A stretch of 29,639 nucleotides of DNA from Chara braunii (GCA_003427395.1 BFEA01000444.1:926918-956556); one strand, 5' to 3'. Positions 1-10,106 are shown, numbered from the stretch's first letter. A program made the numbers and translations. Notes: generated from the letters alone by a model not told the origin.

Positions 1-366
<366 letters not shown>

Positions 367-378
367 GCTCTGATACCA
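367..378 (-). other. Primer-binding site (initiator tRNA-Met type)
   Basis: The minus strand reads TGGTATCAGAGC, complementary to the 3' end of plant initiator tRNA-Met, the usual primer of plant LTR retrotransposons. It starts one base outside the terminal CA of the LTR at 380-1385, the spacing expected for a PBS. The LTR is already the 3' LTR of element A, so the PBS implies that the same LTR also served as 5' LTR of an element continuing to the left. Confidence 0.65.
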
Positions 379-827
379 ATGCAATCAGACTCACTTTCTT
401 TTCCACTTCACATGCATGCAAACAGATGACATGTCACACTGGCGCTCAATGCCCACTCAAAGCTCAGAGATACGGTAACCACGAACACAGTTCAGATACA
501 AACTCGCTTCAGATGGCTATGGCACATCAGCGCCTGTACAACTCTCTGTTCGTCACTCGGCCCAACTTTGTTGTTCACACACACTCAACTAAGGTTCACC
601 CTGGATATCCCACACGTGACACACTGTCTCACACATACGCACGCACTACACTCGTCTACCACCTACGACGGCTATGGTCGCTTAACCCTGTTGGCTATGG
701 CTACACCACCTCAACTCTGCCCACTTCGAATTTGGGCGCTCTGCAGACCACCTCGCACAAGTCGCTCAAGCAGCGCTTCCGCATGGCTTACGCAGGAATG
801 AATGAATGGTTGGGCGCTGCCTCTTGG

Positions 828-833
828 TTTATA
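828..833 (-). promoter_or_regulatory. TATA box of LTR A
   Basis: The minus strand reads TATAAA. The same hexamer sits at the homologous position of LTR B (22131-22136), which supports it as the core promoter dividing U3 (right side) from R/U5 (left side). Confidence 0.45.
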
Positions 834-1090
834 CTTCCGTAGCTCGTTGGTTTGCCCCTTTCCCATGCCCCTAGTGCACACAGTTTCACACGGTACTTGC
901 TTGACTGGACTGTGACTGACTGGGACCGGTACCGCTGACTGCATGGGTTTGCACTGACAACTCGATGCAGTCGCACCACCGAAGTACCGCAGTTGGGCTC
1001 TTCAATTGCCCACTTGCCTTTGTCTAAACGTGAGCAACTTCAAAAGACCACTACTGGGACCTTCCGGAAGGCTGGAGACTTGGCCTTTCG

Positions 1091-1180
1091 AACACTGTAG
1101 CAGCTACGACCTTGACCTTTCAAGACTGTAGCAGCTAAAACCTTGACTTCTCAGGACACCTACAGCTACGACCTCTAGGC
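1091..1180 (-). repeat. Degenerate 31-bp U3 repeats, ~3 copies
   Basis: There are three imperfect copies of a unit containing ACTGTAGCAGCTACGACC. They correspond to the expanded array at 22349-22550 in LTR B and lie in U3 upstream of the TATA box. Confidence 0.7.
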
Positions 1181-1423
1181 CTCACTAAGACCTCTATCCA
1201 ATAGGTCTACACATCGAACCCCTACCACCTACGGACCCTACGACAGCCTACCAACTGTTGTGAATACACAGGTCACGGGTTCAACTCTCAGGGTCGACAC
1301 AGATACTGTACACGGGCAAGGTAAGAACTAGGGATTGAACCCTGGGATCTGCATTCACTACTGCTAACACGTGAATACCGTTTCATTCGCAACGGCCTAA
1401 ATTCGAGGTCCTCCGAGAATAAT

Positions 1424-2290
1424 TCAGTCCAAGATCGGATTTTTACCTTTCTTTTCCCTCTTGTAGGCTCTCACTACGTCGGGAGCGGTTTCTAGAAGTT
1501 CAGTCCTAGTAAACCAGCCATCGTCCTCGGATTCCTGATACGCAAATCGAACTTTATAATGTTTCTGTGGACGACCTCTACCTCCTGTTCTGAATACGTC
1601 CTCACGTACAATGCCCTCAATGTCATACCTTTCATCCATGTCCGGAGGAATCATGGATCTTCTTGATGGAAATTGTTGGCTTGTGACACACGACAACAAC
1701 TTTGGCGCATAAAAGACAGGGTAGGTGTGGAGGTGCGCTGAGATTTCTATCGTGTGGGACGACCCATCCTCTCCGCCCTTAACTTCTAGAACTAGCCACG
1801 ATCCTCTGTATGCGGGCAGTAGCTTCTGCGAAATGTTCTCCTCAGGAGCAAATTCTTTGAACTTGACCTAGACAAGGTCGCCTACTTGGAACTGTGACGG
1901 TCGACGGTGCTTATTAGCCTGTTCTATCATTCTGTGATGGACCTTCCCGAGGTTCTCAATGACAATCGCTAACTCCTTCTTGTGCTGCATCGCGAACTCC
2001 CTAGTACCGGGCGGTAACCTATGAATCTTATCCTGGTTAAGCCCTTCAAACGGTCTGTGCGACCTAAAGGACTTGTGCAACTCATTGGGAGTGCGATAGG
2101 CGGCTAAGTGCACCCTATTGTCATACGCACTAGCTACCTTGGGCAACATCTCATCCAAGTTGATTTGATCCGGTCTAATATACATGCGTAGAACTTGTTG
2201 CAAGATTTTATTCATTTGCTCAGTCTGACCGTTAGTCTCTGGATGACGGCCAGATGACATAAGCAACTTTGACCCATAGACTTTCATCAA
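1424..2290 (-). pseudogene. Integrase C-terminal half with chromodomain (A)
   Basis: One reading frame runs from 2290 to 1424, broken by a single TAG at 1868-1870 where element B has Trp (GDLVW). The upstream part has the third DDE residue in GRHPETNGQTE, then the core helices. The middle part, about 1700-1867, is the GPY/F-type module (AYRGSW). The end, about 1430-1640, is chromodomain-like: YDIEGIVREDVF, then KHYKVRFAYQ, then WFTRTELLE and a basic tail. Chromodomains on integrase direct chromovirus insertion to particular chromatin. The TTG-initiated ORF at 1424-1699 is simply the piece after the stop. The domain call is strong; function is lost. Confidence 0.88.
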
Positions 2291-2655
2291 TTCCTGCTAG
2301 TTCTGACTAGTGCACCAGGTGTCTCTATCGCTAACTATCGACATCGGAATCCCGTGATCACTCACCCAATGGTTAAAAAACTTCTGGATTACTCAGTCAG
2401 TATGTGCCTCTGCAAGCAAGGGAACAAAAACTGCGTATTTACTAAACTTATCGACTATAACCATGACTTGGCTCTTTCCATGTCTGCTTAACACTAGCAT
2501 CCATGAAGTCAATGGAGACTGAATCTTCGGGCTGGTCAGGACAAGGGTCGAAGAAGACCTAGAGGGGCACAAATAGTTGTCTTATTCCTCTGACGGACCT
2601 TGCAACTGCGAACGTACTTAATGCAATCGACCTTCATGCCTGGTCAAGTGTACGC
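2291..2655 (-). pseudogene. Integrase catalytic core, degraded (A)
   Basis: Pieces recognisable by comparison with B are the zinc-finger end SCKVRQRNK, a DFMD segment with the first catalytic Asp, and IVSDRDT with the second Asp. They are scattered over frames with several stops. One TAG (in QN*QELM) replaces a Trp that B keeps. The second Cys of the CxxC half of the HHCC finger is Arg here. No continuous reading frame exists. Confidence 0.75.
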
Positions 2656-3189
2656 CTACATCAGGTTGGCTAGAGTCTTTTGCCAACCGAAATGTCCCTC
2701 CATGTCATGGCATTCCCCTACGATCAGACTACGCATCTCCTCACTAGCAGGAACGCACAGGCGGTCTACTATGTTGGTCTTCTCGAACAGTAATCCCTCT
2801 CTAGTGCGGTAAACTGGTTCAGTTTCTGGAGCCTTCTTAACTTTCTTGAGAAGGTCGCCATAAATAGGGTCCTGTGCATACACCTGTCTAACTTTCTCTT
2901 GCAGGTTTGTCCCTATATCCAGATAGTGGACTATAGTTCCATAGTAGTCTGATCTCCTACTTAGAGCATTCGCAACTACATTATACTTGCCTTTGACCGG
3001 TTTGAGCTCAAAGTTATGCTGGCCTATGTCAGCGGCCCACCTGGTCAACTTAGGTGTCATCTTGGCTTGTGTCTTCAGCCACCTAAGAGTCTCGTGGTCT
3101 GAATATACTTTGAAGGCCTGCCTGAGAGCGTAAAGTTCTCTCTCATAAGTCGGGGTAGCTATCTTCTCTGTGGGCATCCTCGCTGACAT
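2656..3189 (-). pseudogene. RNase H C-part, tether and integrase zinc finger start (A)
   Basis: This is an open frame of 177 residues. It begins [11 protein letters not shown], contains [11 protein letters not shown] (RNase H Glu) and [11 protein letters not shown] (RNase H Asp), then NALSRR at the RNase H end, a tether, and [12 protein letters not shown], the two His of the integrase HHCC finger. Compared with B it lacks 12 residues between ALRQA and FKVYSD, an in-frame 36-bp deletion inside RNase H. It is a fragment of pol, not an independent gene. Confidence 0.85.
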
Positions 3190-3693
3190 GAACTCTATAG
3201 GTCTATAGCCATTGTCGTCGTCCTGCTGCAGTACTTGGCCTGTTGGGCCTTTAGCATTTCTGGCGATAGTTACATACTTAAGTAGTTGACGTTCTGTAAG
3301 TCCATAATAAAAACGTAACTTTTGTTTTTCTAGAAGTCTAATACTGTACTCACGGCCGTGGAGGCGACAAACGACAAGGACGGATCTGCTACCTCGAGGA
3401 CATGATACTCTATCAAAGCACGCTCTAAGTTTTTAAGCGCGGTTATACGATCTTTGTCCCACGTCCTATAATAGTTAGCTAGGCCTAAGAACGACCGCTT
3501 CTTTCCTTAGCAACCTGCGAAGGGGAGCAGCAACTGTAGAGAAGTTCCTAACAAACTTCCTATAATAGTTAGCTAGGCCTAAGAACAACCGTAATTCTGT
3601 TAGTGTGCGGGGCATCGGCCAATCGCTAATCGCCGCTATCTTACTGTCCCCAGGTTTAATCCCGTCTCCGTCTAATACGTGACCCAAATACAT
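3190..3693 (-). pseudogene. RT thumb and RNase H N-part, rearranged (A)
   Basis: From 3693 the frame reads [14 protein letters not shown], then FLGLANYYRKFVRNFS, typical of the Ty3/gypsy RT thumb and connection, for 72 residues. It is then disrupted. A 33-bp piece starting CCTATAATAG at 3559 is repeated at 3465. About 105 bp unrelated to B are inserted around 3238-3345, and the first RNase H Asp region (TTDASQYG in B) is not recognisable. Coding capacity is gone. Confidence 0.8.
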
Positions 3694-4232
3694 AACTTGT
3701 GTCTTGACCCACTCACACTTCTTCGCATTGATCTTGAATTAGCCACTCTCAGCTTCTCCAAGACCTGACTCAAATGCCCCTGATGCTCTGGGAGGGTCCT
3801 TAAAACTAAGATATCGTCTAAATAAACTACGACGAATCTATCTAACCAAGACCTAAACAAATCATTCATACAACGCTGAAATGTGGCTGGCGCATTGGTC
3901 AGTCCAAAGGGCATCACTATAAACTCATAATGTCCATGCCTAGTCTGGGAGGTAGTCTTGTACCAGTCAACAGGATGAACCTCTATCTACTGATACCCGG
4001 ACTTCAAATCTATCTTCGAAAAATACCTGCAACCCTGCACCTGATCCAAGAGATTGTCTATCCTGGGCAGCGGCTCAACATTCTTTACTGTAACCGCATT
4101 CAGACCCGTATAATCTATGCACATCCGTAACTCTCCCTCCTTTTGGGGAACAAATAACATTGGTGCTCCAAAAGAAGACGAACTGGGCTTAATCCAACCT
4201 TTTTTGAGGAGCTCATCCAACTGCTTACGCAA
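3672..4232 (-). pseudogene. Reverse transcriptase fingers/palm (A)
   Basis: One frame runs from 4232 to 3672 with a single TAG at 3987-3989, a CAG Gln codon in B. Visible RT motifs in order are [40 protein letters not shown] (palm Asp), [13 protein letters not shown] and VVVYLDDIL with the catalytic YLDD at 3813-3824. A frameshift near 3735 separates it from the thumb piece at 3693. Catalytic residues remain, but the frame is broken. Confidence 0.9.
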
Positions 4233-4282
4233 CTCCTCTTAACTCCCTTGGGGATATCCCGTAGACTGCTCCCTTAGGAATC

Positions 4283-4573
4283 CTACTGCCAAACTCTTAT
4301 CTCTATCAGATGTTGGATCGACCGCGGTACTACTACTGTCAGCGGCTTCGCTAAATCCTTAACCTCTTCCAGCAGCTTCGCAATGGTTGGATCCATTGAC
4401 TTATCCTCCTTAGGCTCAGTGGCAGGCCTTACGTAAGCTACGAAGACCTGCTCCTCTAATTGCTCCTTTCTCACTAACCGTGCGAACGCGGGAGCACTGA
4501 GACAACAATGCGCCAGGGAGTTATCTACTCCTGACACATGAAACAAACGCCTAACGGACAAGGTAGCCAACAC
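4283..4573 (-). pseudogene. Protease-RT linker (A)
   Basis: The 96-residue frame is homologous to the same region of B (HVSGVDNSLAHCC, then AFARLVRKEQLE, then MDPTIAKLLEEVKDLA). It links the protease to the RT N-terminus. The upstream stretch 4574-4734 is homologous too, but out of frame. Confidence 0.8.
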
Positions 4574-4734
4574 TCATGCTCTCTTACGTGGAGTGTGACC
4601 CCTTGCTGCCTCTCCCCAATCCATACCTAGGACTACATCGAAAGGGAGATTGTCTTCTACGAGGAGAGTGAGGGAATGGAGACCTTTCTCCACCTTCCCA
4701 TCCTTTTATAAGTGAAGATACGCCTGGACTCCCT

Positions 4735-4980
4735 CTACGTAATCCTGGACACGCATCGTGCGAGATTGTCTGCGAGGATACTGACTATGGGGTCTTCCAA
4801 TTTCTGGACTTTCAGACCTAGCCTCAACTTCTTCAACGCTCTACGGCTGATATAACTACGGGTAGCCCCTACTATGCTCCTGAATACTTCTAAATCTACT
4901 AGAACTAGCTGTCCTTTACTCTCCCTTAACTCTTCTGCCAGACCTGTGAAGGAAGTGCCTAGAGAGAAGTCTCTGGACAA
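4735..4980 (-). pseudogene. Retropepsin-type protease lacking its catalytic Asp (A)
   Basis: Residues after the active site match B well (GATRSYISRRALKKLRLG, then LEDPIVSILAD). The DSG triad is gone. In B the sequence is RVGALIDSGATRSY; in A it reads SIVGATRSY. An 18-bp in-frame deletion removed ALIDS and one more residue. On the plus strand the deleted piece is bounded in B by the 6-bp direct repeat GCCCCT, which suggests slippage. The protease cannot be active. Confidence 0.85.
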
Positions 4981-5019
4981 CTAACTAGGCACTGACCTGC
5001 AACCTCTGTCATAGGCTCA

Positions 5020-5279
5020 ACATTCATTCTCATTTTGCAAATTCGATGGTGCGTACTAGAGGGGGGTGGGGGGGGGGGGGGGAGAGAGAGAGAGAGAGAT
5101 TGGCAAAACGGGGCATTGCAGAAATGTGCAAAACGAGACTGAATCTTCCCGCCTTCTGCGCGGAAGATTCATTCTCATTTTTTGGCATTCGTGGAGGTCA
5201 CCACCGCGTGCACAAAAAACAAAATAAAACAAAAAAGAGAGAGAGAGACGTCCGACGAGTTTGACGCCGGGCGCAGCAA

Positions 5280-5317
<38 letters not shown>

Positions 5318-5406
5318 ACGGATGCCCAAAATGAGAATGAATCTTCCTCGCAGGAAGCAGAAGATTCATTCTCGTTTTGCACATTTGTGCAATATCCCGC
5401 CGCACT

Positions 5407-5452
<46 letters not shown>

Positions 5453-5560
5453 CCCGAACCAAAGACAGAGCGTGAAATGGGCTTCGTTGTTTTTTTTTTT
5501 CTGTTTTTTTCTTTCTGCAGAAGAAATGTGGATTTTTTTTTTTTTTGTTTAGTGTGTTTC
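5020..5560. repeat. Hairpin/microsatellite mosaic, copy 2
   Basis: This starts exactly where similarity of element A to B ends. It contains five occurrences of a GAAGATTCATTCTC-like motif in alternating orientation: 5023 plus, about 5128-5149 minus, 5162 plus, about 5327-5350 minus, about 5360 plus. They form two inverted repeats with spacers of roughly 10 bases. Between them are poly-G/(GA)n at 5061-5099, (CT)n at about 5282-5312 and about 5408-5452, and T-rich tracts at 5488-5545. Positions 5161-5250 nearly duplicate 1-90. There are no coding features. Confidence 0.8.
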
Positions 5561-6036
5561 TACCGGTAGCTTGAGGCTCGGCAAGGTTCGGGATACCGGT
5601 CGGCTGGGCCGTGGGCCCTAACAACCGGCAGGTACTGGTGGTTTGAAAGAGCCACCTTTAAAACCGCGGCACCGATCATCAAACTTTACGTCGGCCATAG
5701 CCATGCCGCTTTCATACACGCACGTGACACAGTCAAGCTTCCCACCCAAAAGAAAGGATTTTTTAATCCTACCTTAATCAAAAACAAAATGTTAGCTGGC
5801 AACCGTGCGGGCTTTACAATCATCAATGAGAGAAGATCTTGTGTGCCTTCAAACTGCACCCCCACACACTCTCTACTTCCCGCTGACACACAGTTGATCA
5901 CACACAAAAAAGGTAAAACTGGCCTCGGCTCGCGTGGCGCACCCAATTCACAAGCCAAAACCCATTTCTGTCGTCTGCAAAACCCAGGGCGGATGCCCTT
6001 GTAAGGGTATTCGCACCGATAACTTGAACCCGCCAC
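5561..6036. other. Intergenic, no gene recognised
   Basis: This unique-looking sequence has a TACTGGTGGTTT motif at 5631-5642 that recurs elsewhere in the window. Short ORFs on both strands show no recognisable domain. Confidence 0.5.
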
Positions 6037-6963
6037 TTGGTTTGGGGCTGTTCAACACCTTGGCTGGAGCCTGGAAGATTATTTGTTGAGTCAACGCCTT
6101 ACACCTTATGCGGCAAACCTAAATGGTCTTCCCAGTTGCAGACCCTGCAGGATCAATGCTGTGTGTGTGTGCAGGATGGATTAACTTGGTCGTCAAATCG
6201 GTCAGGTTCATCCTGTAGAAAAGCCGGATCATCGGGTCTAGGTGGTGGGGCATGTGCATACACTCAAAAGCATGCATGTTGCTCAATTGATGGAACATGG
6301 AACTCTCATTTTCCCAAACATGTTCGAGTGATGGTAACCCGCCTGAACAATGCAGAATATAATTTTCTTCTCAAACAGGTTGCAGGCATTAACGAGCTGG
6401 CAGCTCCACGAGATTCCACATGCTTCTGGGACATTGCAACCATGTCAAGGGAAGCTGATACGGGCATGACATGGCCCTACCCTACAGGCATCTCATGCCC
6501 ATATCAGCTTCTCTCTACGTGGTTGCACTGGTGCAGCATTGTGAAAAGCTGTACAGTGCGCACTAGATTTGGCACTTTGCACACTGGCAGTCCTTCCCAA
6601 TACATCGCAAGCTTCACAGCTATGGGAAGGNTACTTNTNGCTTCCGAAGTCNACAANTGCCATACACTAGATTCGGGGATGTTGCTGGATATGCACCACC
6701 TACATGGCTCATTCCCCNCCCCGCGCCCCCCCCCCCCCCCCNCNCTTTTATTTGGGGGGGNGGGGGGCATTTCTTATGTGCATATCCTCCTTGCACGGAA
6801 GCCATGCCAATCTCCACCGTATCTTACCGATTTTAGGCAATGTCCCAAACCGTATGGTGTGAGGCTTTGCGGGAAGATCTTTGTCGAACATGAGATTTCC
6901 ATGGGTAGAACCACCACACCATGGAAACGAACGCTTTCAGGAGTGACTTTCATGGATTGCTGA
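6037..6963 (+). CDS. Open frame of 308 codons, unknown, doubtful
   Basis: The frame stays open over 927 bases, unusual by chance, but it crosses several N positions and a poly-C run (about 6632-6761) that are assembly artefacts, and it matches no family that I recognise. Composition is rich in Cys, Trp and Ser. The most protein-like part is about residues 90-190 (HFPKHVRVMVTRLNNAEYNF and on). There is no start context, splice pattern or neighbour to support a gene. It may be a fortuitous ORF or an exon with false boundaries. Confidence 0.2.
   Translation: MVWGCSTPWLEPGRLFVESTPYTLCGKPKWSSQLQTLQDQCCVCVQDGLTWSSNRSGSSCRKAGSSGLGGGACAYTQKHACCSIDGTWNSHFPKHVRVMVTRLNNAEYNFLLKQVAGINELAAPRDSTCFWDIATMSREADTGMTWPYPTGISCPYQLLSTWLHWCSIVKSCTVRTRFGTLHTGSPSQYIASFTAMGRXLXASEVXXCHTLDSGMLLDMHHLHGSFPXPRPPPPPXLLFGGXGGISYVHILLARKPCQSPPYLTDFRQCPKPYGVRLCGKIFVEHEISMGRTTTPWKRTLSGVTFMDC
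6632..6761. other. Low-quality stretch with scattered Ns and poly-C
   Basis: Single N bases at about 6632, 6638, 6640, 6652 and beyond, then Cs broken by Ns at about 6719-6745, then a poly-G run. This looks like uncertain base calls in a homopolymer region. Reading frames across it are unreliable. Confidence 0.9.
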
Positions 6964-7770
6964 AAATCCGATAACTGCTCTGAACATTGTGCCCCAAACA
7001 GCGACATCAACTGATCACTCCATGAGATGCTCTCAGAGTTACTGCTCACGCGTCAACGGCTTTGGTGATTGGCCCCCGGTGATGCCCTCAGTAAAAAAAA
7101 CTTCATGTCCTTTCCAAGTCTTGACAGGTCAACAGCGGCTTTCAAGTGAGAAGAGCTGGCAAGTGTCGAGGATAACGGTTTTTCAAACTATGAAGGCTTA
7201 AACCACCGGCGTGTTGGAGTCTCTCCTTCCTGCCAAGGAGTTTTCGCTGCATGCCGGGCCCCGTCAGTTGGCAACGGCGCATGATTTACTGCACAACGCA
7301 GGCCTTGTCAATCTGGGAGGCCATGGGCGTGGCATGTCAACTGCCCAATCGGAACGAAATGGCTGGGGTGCGTACTCCTGCTTTGAAGCACCACTGCACC
7401 AGTACATGCCAGCTTTCGGCTGCGGGCCCCTTTCGGAGGCCACCCGCCGCAGATTCATTTTATCTACGGAGCTCGGGCCTCCTAAATTTCCGGAGAGGCT
7501 CAACACAGGTTCTCCAGTTGCATGGGGCCAGGTACTGGTGGTTTACAAGGCCTGGGAGGAAAAGGGAGATATGCTCGAACTGAATGAAGAAAAGAGAAAC
7601 AAATTCTGCACGTTTCATCATTGAGCAAGGGTTTAAAAGGCCTGGGAGCAAAAAGTTCAAACACCCGTGAGACACCAACAGCTGATATGGCTTGGGGCTC
7701 TAATATGGGCAGAGAACACAATCGCATTCAGAAACAGAACCCAAGAGGACAGGCATTCAATGTCACACGT
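6964..7770. other. Intergenic with a short local duplication
   Basis: GGTTTACAAGGCCTGGGAGG at about 7537 is echoed as GGTTTAAAAGGCCTGGGAGC at about 7632, roughly 95 bp apart. The TACTGGTGGTTT motif occurs at about 7531. A 137-codon plus-strand ORF (7211-7624) spans part of this but has no recognisable domain, and I do not call it a gene. Confidence 0.45.
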
Positions 7771-7930
7771 TTCATGCATCAACAGTGTTGACCAAACGTA
7801 CATTTACATGACCATCTGCTCTGCTGCATGGACCCTGCATGCCAACGTCACACCATTGCTTCATGCATCGACAGTGTAACCGAACGTACATTTATATGAC
7901 CGTCTGCTCTGCTGCATGGACCATGCATGC
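7771..7930. repeat. 89-bp tandem duplication
   Basis: TTCATGCATC at 7771 and again at 7860 opens two imperfect copies sharing ACGTACATTTA and TCTGCTCTGCTGCATGGACC. The second copy is partial. Non-coding. Confidence 0.85.
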
Positions 7931-8182
7931 CCAGTTGACGCTCAGCATCTAAACACCCACCTGGGTGCATGGACTGTGCGCAGGCGCTTCGCTGCCGGGA
8001 CTGTGCTGAGTCACTGGGCTGCAATGACTGTTGCTGCGACGCCAGGCCCCATGAATTGTACCGATGCATTCGAGTCATCTACCACCACCATCTTATCTTG
8101 AACATCCTATCTCTCCGCACGGTTCTACACAGCCCAAATCCGTCTGCAATCTCAGCTGGCTGCTAGTGAGCCCGAATTCGGT

Positions 8183-8317
8183 CACAATGTCAGCTGCTGG
8201 TGCTGGCGCCGGTGCATCTGTGCCAATGCATATCACCTGTGCACAATGTCAGCTGCTGGTGCTGGGGCTGATGCACCCTGAACATTATACATAGCCCAAA
8301 ATTTAGCACAATATCAG
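8183..8317. repeat. ~59-bp direct repeats
   Basis: CACAATGTCAGCTGCTGGTG occurs at 8183 and 8242, with a weaker third CACAATATCAG near 8307. Surrounding sequence to 8398 holds no recognised gene. Confidence 0.75.
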
Positions 8318-8398
8318 CCTCAGGCGCTTGGTATGTCATGCCATCAGTGGTTTTTCGCAGGCGGCAGGAGTTCGCCCATGCATGTCCGGTTTCCATTC

Positions 8399-8728
8399 TC
8401 AGGAATCCACAAAGAAAGTTAGTTGCCCCCTACTTTTCCCTCGTGCCATGTAAATTTTAGTCATCTTTATGTAGACATATATGCATGTCGGTTCGGATGT
8501 GTGTTCTTCTGTTCTTTCTGGTTGTCTTCTTTTTCTTTCAGAGACGTGGCACAGCGGTCCTGTTCTCCCTAGACATGGCATACCACTCCAGCAGACCTTT
8601 TCGTACATGCTCATCTGCAGGCTCCTCACGACTTCGGCGAGGCTCAGACCTGGGCCCCACTGACTCAGCTCGTGAAACACTACCTGAAACTCGCTCTGTG
8701 ACTTCAACAGCATCTGCAGAAGCTGAAG
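8399..8728 (-). CDS. Weak exon candidate, unknown protein
   Basis: On the minus strand a pyrimidine-rich acceptor (agttcttctcag) ends at 8729, followed in frame by Leu/Gln-rich codons: LQLLQMLLKSQSEFQVVFHE, then WGPGLSLAEVV. The frame stays open to a TGA at 8399. The first half has an amphipathic, protein-like pattern; the second half is basic and less convincing, so an earlier donor is likely (for example CAG|GTAGTG after residue 15). No family recognised and no partner exons identified. A competing minus-strand frame (8538-8822) covers the same DNA. Confidence 0.2.
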   Translation of the reverse strand, partial: LQLLQMLLKSQSEFQVVFHELSQWGPGLSLAEVVRSLQMSMYEKVCWSGMPCLGRTGPLCHVSERKRRQPERTEEHTSEPTCIYVYIKMTKIYMARGKSRGQLTFFVDS

Positions 8729-9913
8729 CTGAGAAGAACTTGTCTGTTACTTGATAGCTACTCTCATAATAAGCATCAAAATACATACAACAGTTCCCTG
8801 GATGTCCTTGAGCTCCATCCACTTAATTCCACTGCGTGCTCTACCAATGAACTACATACAAAGGACACTGTCTGCACTCCTCAAATTTAGCCCAGTGGCA
8901 ACTGTGCCGGGTGTATGATCACCTCCTGGAGAAATGGATACAAACCACATGGAGACCTTGTGGTGGGCGTACCGGGGCGGCAATCTTAAACAGTACTCGC
9001 GCTTGACCTTTTTTCGGTCGAATCTGGCCGTACCTGCGATCCGGTGGTTCACGGAAAGTCCAGAGGCTCACATGCCCTCTGTTGGTCTGGTCGCCTGGAA
9101 TTCTGTGCGGCCCTCGAACAGCGGGGCTGAGACCTCAGGTGTCAAAAACCCAATCATGCTGTCATCAGGGGAAAACCAAGCCCCGAACAAATGGCTCAGA
9201 GGTACTGGTGATTCAAAGGCATAACCGCACCACCCTCCAAACCACCAAAAGCCCTGAGACGTGTGCACTGATTTGACTGACCTGCTGCAAGGACGTAGGG
9301 GCTGGCAGAGATTCATGGGCTGTTTGTTCCTCTCCCCCCCCCCCCCCCCAAAAAAAAAAAGAAAAACAACAACAAGAACATCAAATGACAAGCCCCCTTT
9401 CTGGGTGTGACATGAGCACCCCCTGAATTGCGGTTTTCCAGAGAATGATGGCTCCAATCTATTGGGGCCATTCAGGGAACAAAAGAGAAAACACATGAAA
9501 ACAAAAAAAAAAAAAAGAAAAGGAAACACTTACAGGGACACAGGCTGCATTGACTGCCCCCCTTGTTTCCAGAAGGGGATCAACAGCCTGTCTGATGGAC
9601 CTTGTTGGCCAAAGCCAGCCGCCTACGCTTTCGCTCATTCTATTGCCCATTCAGCCAAAGGCAGCAAATCACTACTTACCTTCCCCCCTTGCTGTTGTTA
9701 TATACCCCCAGATGGGAGTAAGGCCTTCCCTCGTGGGGGGCATCCTCTTGCTCGCGTATTCCGCACGAATCAAGTGAAGGGAAGATTCTCTGGAAAGAAC
9801 ATGATGCACACATTTCTTCGGAGAGCATGGGTCAGAAAAATCCGGCCCTCACTTGGTTGCTGCCCACATTTCTTCCTCGTGCCCGATTCAGAAAAAGTAC
9901 ACGGCCTACTGGC
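8729..9913. other. Intergenic, no gene recognised
   Basis: It holds a tRNA D-arm-like stretch on the minus strand near 8837-8856, the recurrent motif TACTGGTGATT at about 9202, a poly-C/poly-A run at about 9335-9360 and an A-rich tract at about 9500-9520. ORFs here (for example 9068-9529 minus, 9462-10037 plus) read through low-complexity sequence without domains. Confidence 0.45.
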
Positions 9914-10033
9914 AAGAAAGGCAAATAGAAGAGCACAAAAGGATGAGGACGTTGTAAACTATAAAGCTGGAGAAAGAAAGGCAAATAGAAGAGCACAAAA
10001 AGATGAGGACGTTGTAAACTATAAAGCTGGAGG
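9914..10033. repeat. 60-bp tandem repeat, two copies
   Basis: Two 60-bp copies (9914-9973 and 9974-10033) differ by one base in the body, at 9941 versus 10001. The period is a multiple of three, so the plus-strand frame encodes two near-identical 20-residue units around KANRRAQKDEDVVNYKAG. The high identity points to a recent duplication. Confidence 0.95.
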
Positions 10034-10106
10034 TTGATCTCCAGGTCAAATATTCAAATGCGGTGAACAGCTTGTTAGACTGCGCACACTGCAGAATAAT
10101 GAACTT

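Larger units (their letters stand above)
380..1385 (-). repeat. LTR of element A
   Basis: The outer edge is defined precisely. Similarity with 21719-22798 begins at the same TGCAATCAG in both copies, while the flanks differ. Read on the minus strand, the LTR therefore ends in CA. The inner edge is proposed at 1385, where the minus strand reads TGAAAC about 38 bp after the pol stop; this edge is less certain because the polypurine tract is weak here. Length is about 1.0 kb. Identity to the B LTR is about 85-90% by eye in the best stretch (781-900). It carries a conserved TATAAA (828-833) and about three degenerate copies of a 31-bp repeat. ORFs inside it are not supported. Confidence 0.75.
1386..5019 (-). 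mobile_element. Element A: 5'-truncated Ty3/gypsy chromovirus
   Basis: In minus-strand order it holds protease remnant, PR-RT linker, RT, RNase H, integrase and C-terminal chromodomain, the canonical Ty3/gypsy order (integrase after RNase H; Copia elements have it before RT). Gag is missing. Similarity to element B stops at about 5019, where the sequence switches to the hairpin mosaic of 5020-5560. It carries many stops, frameshifts, a ~105-bp insertion near 3238-3345 and in-frame deletions, so it is a dead copy. Its 3' LTR is 380-1385. Confidence 0.93.

Noticed and set aside
1320-1375. T-arm/B-box-like GGGTTCAATCCC in the LTR (minus strand)
   Set aside because: It pairs like a T-arm, but no full tRNA fold fits, and the B copy is degenerate (GGCTCGATCCC).
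5175-5624. 149-codon minus-strand ORF rich in Glu-Arg repeats
   Set aside because: Translation of GA/CT microsatellites and A/T runs; no protein features.
8830-8870. tRNA-like sequence on the minus strand (GTAGTTCATTGGTAGAGCA)
   Set aside because: The D-arm/A-box is good and its stem pairs, but no anticodon stem, no proper T-arm and no acceptor stem could be folded. At most a tRNA-derived fragment.
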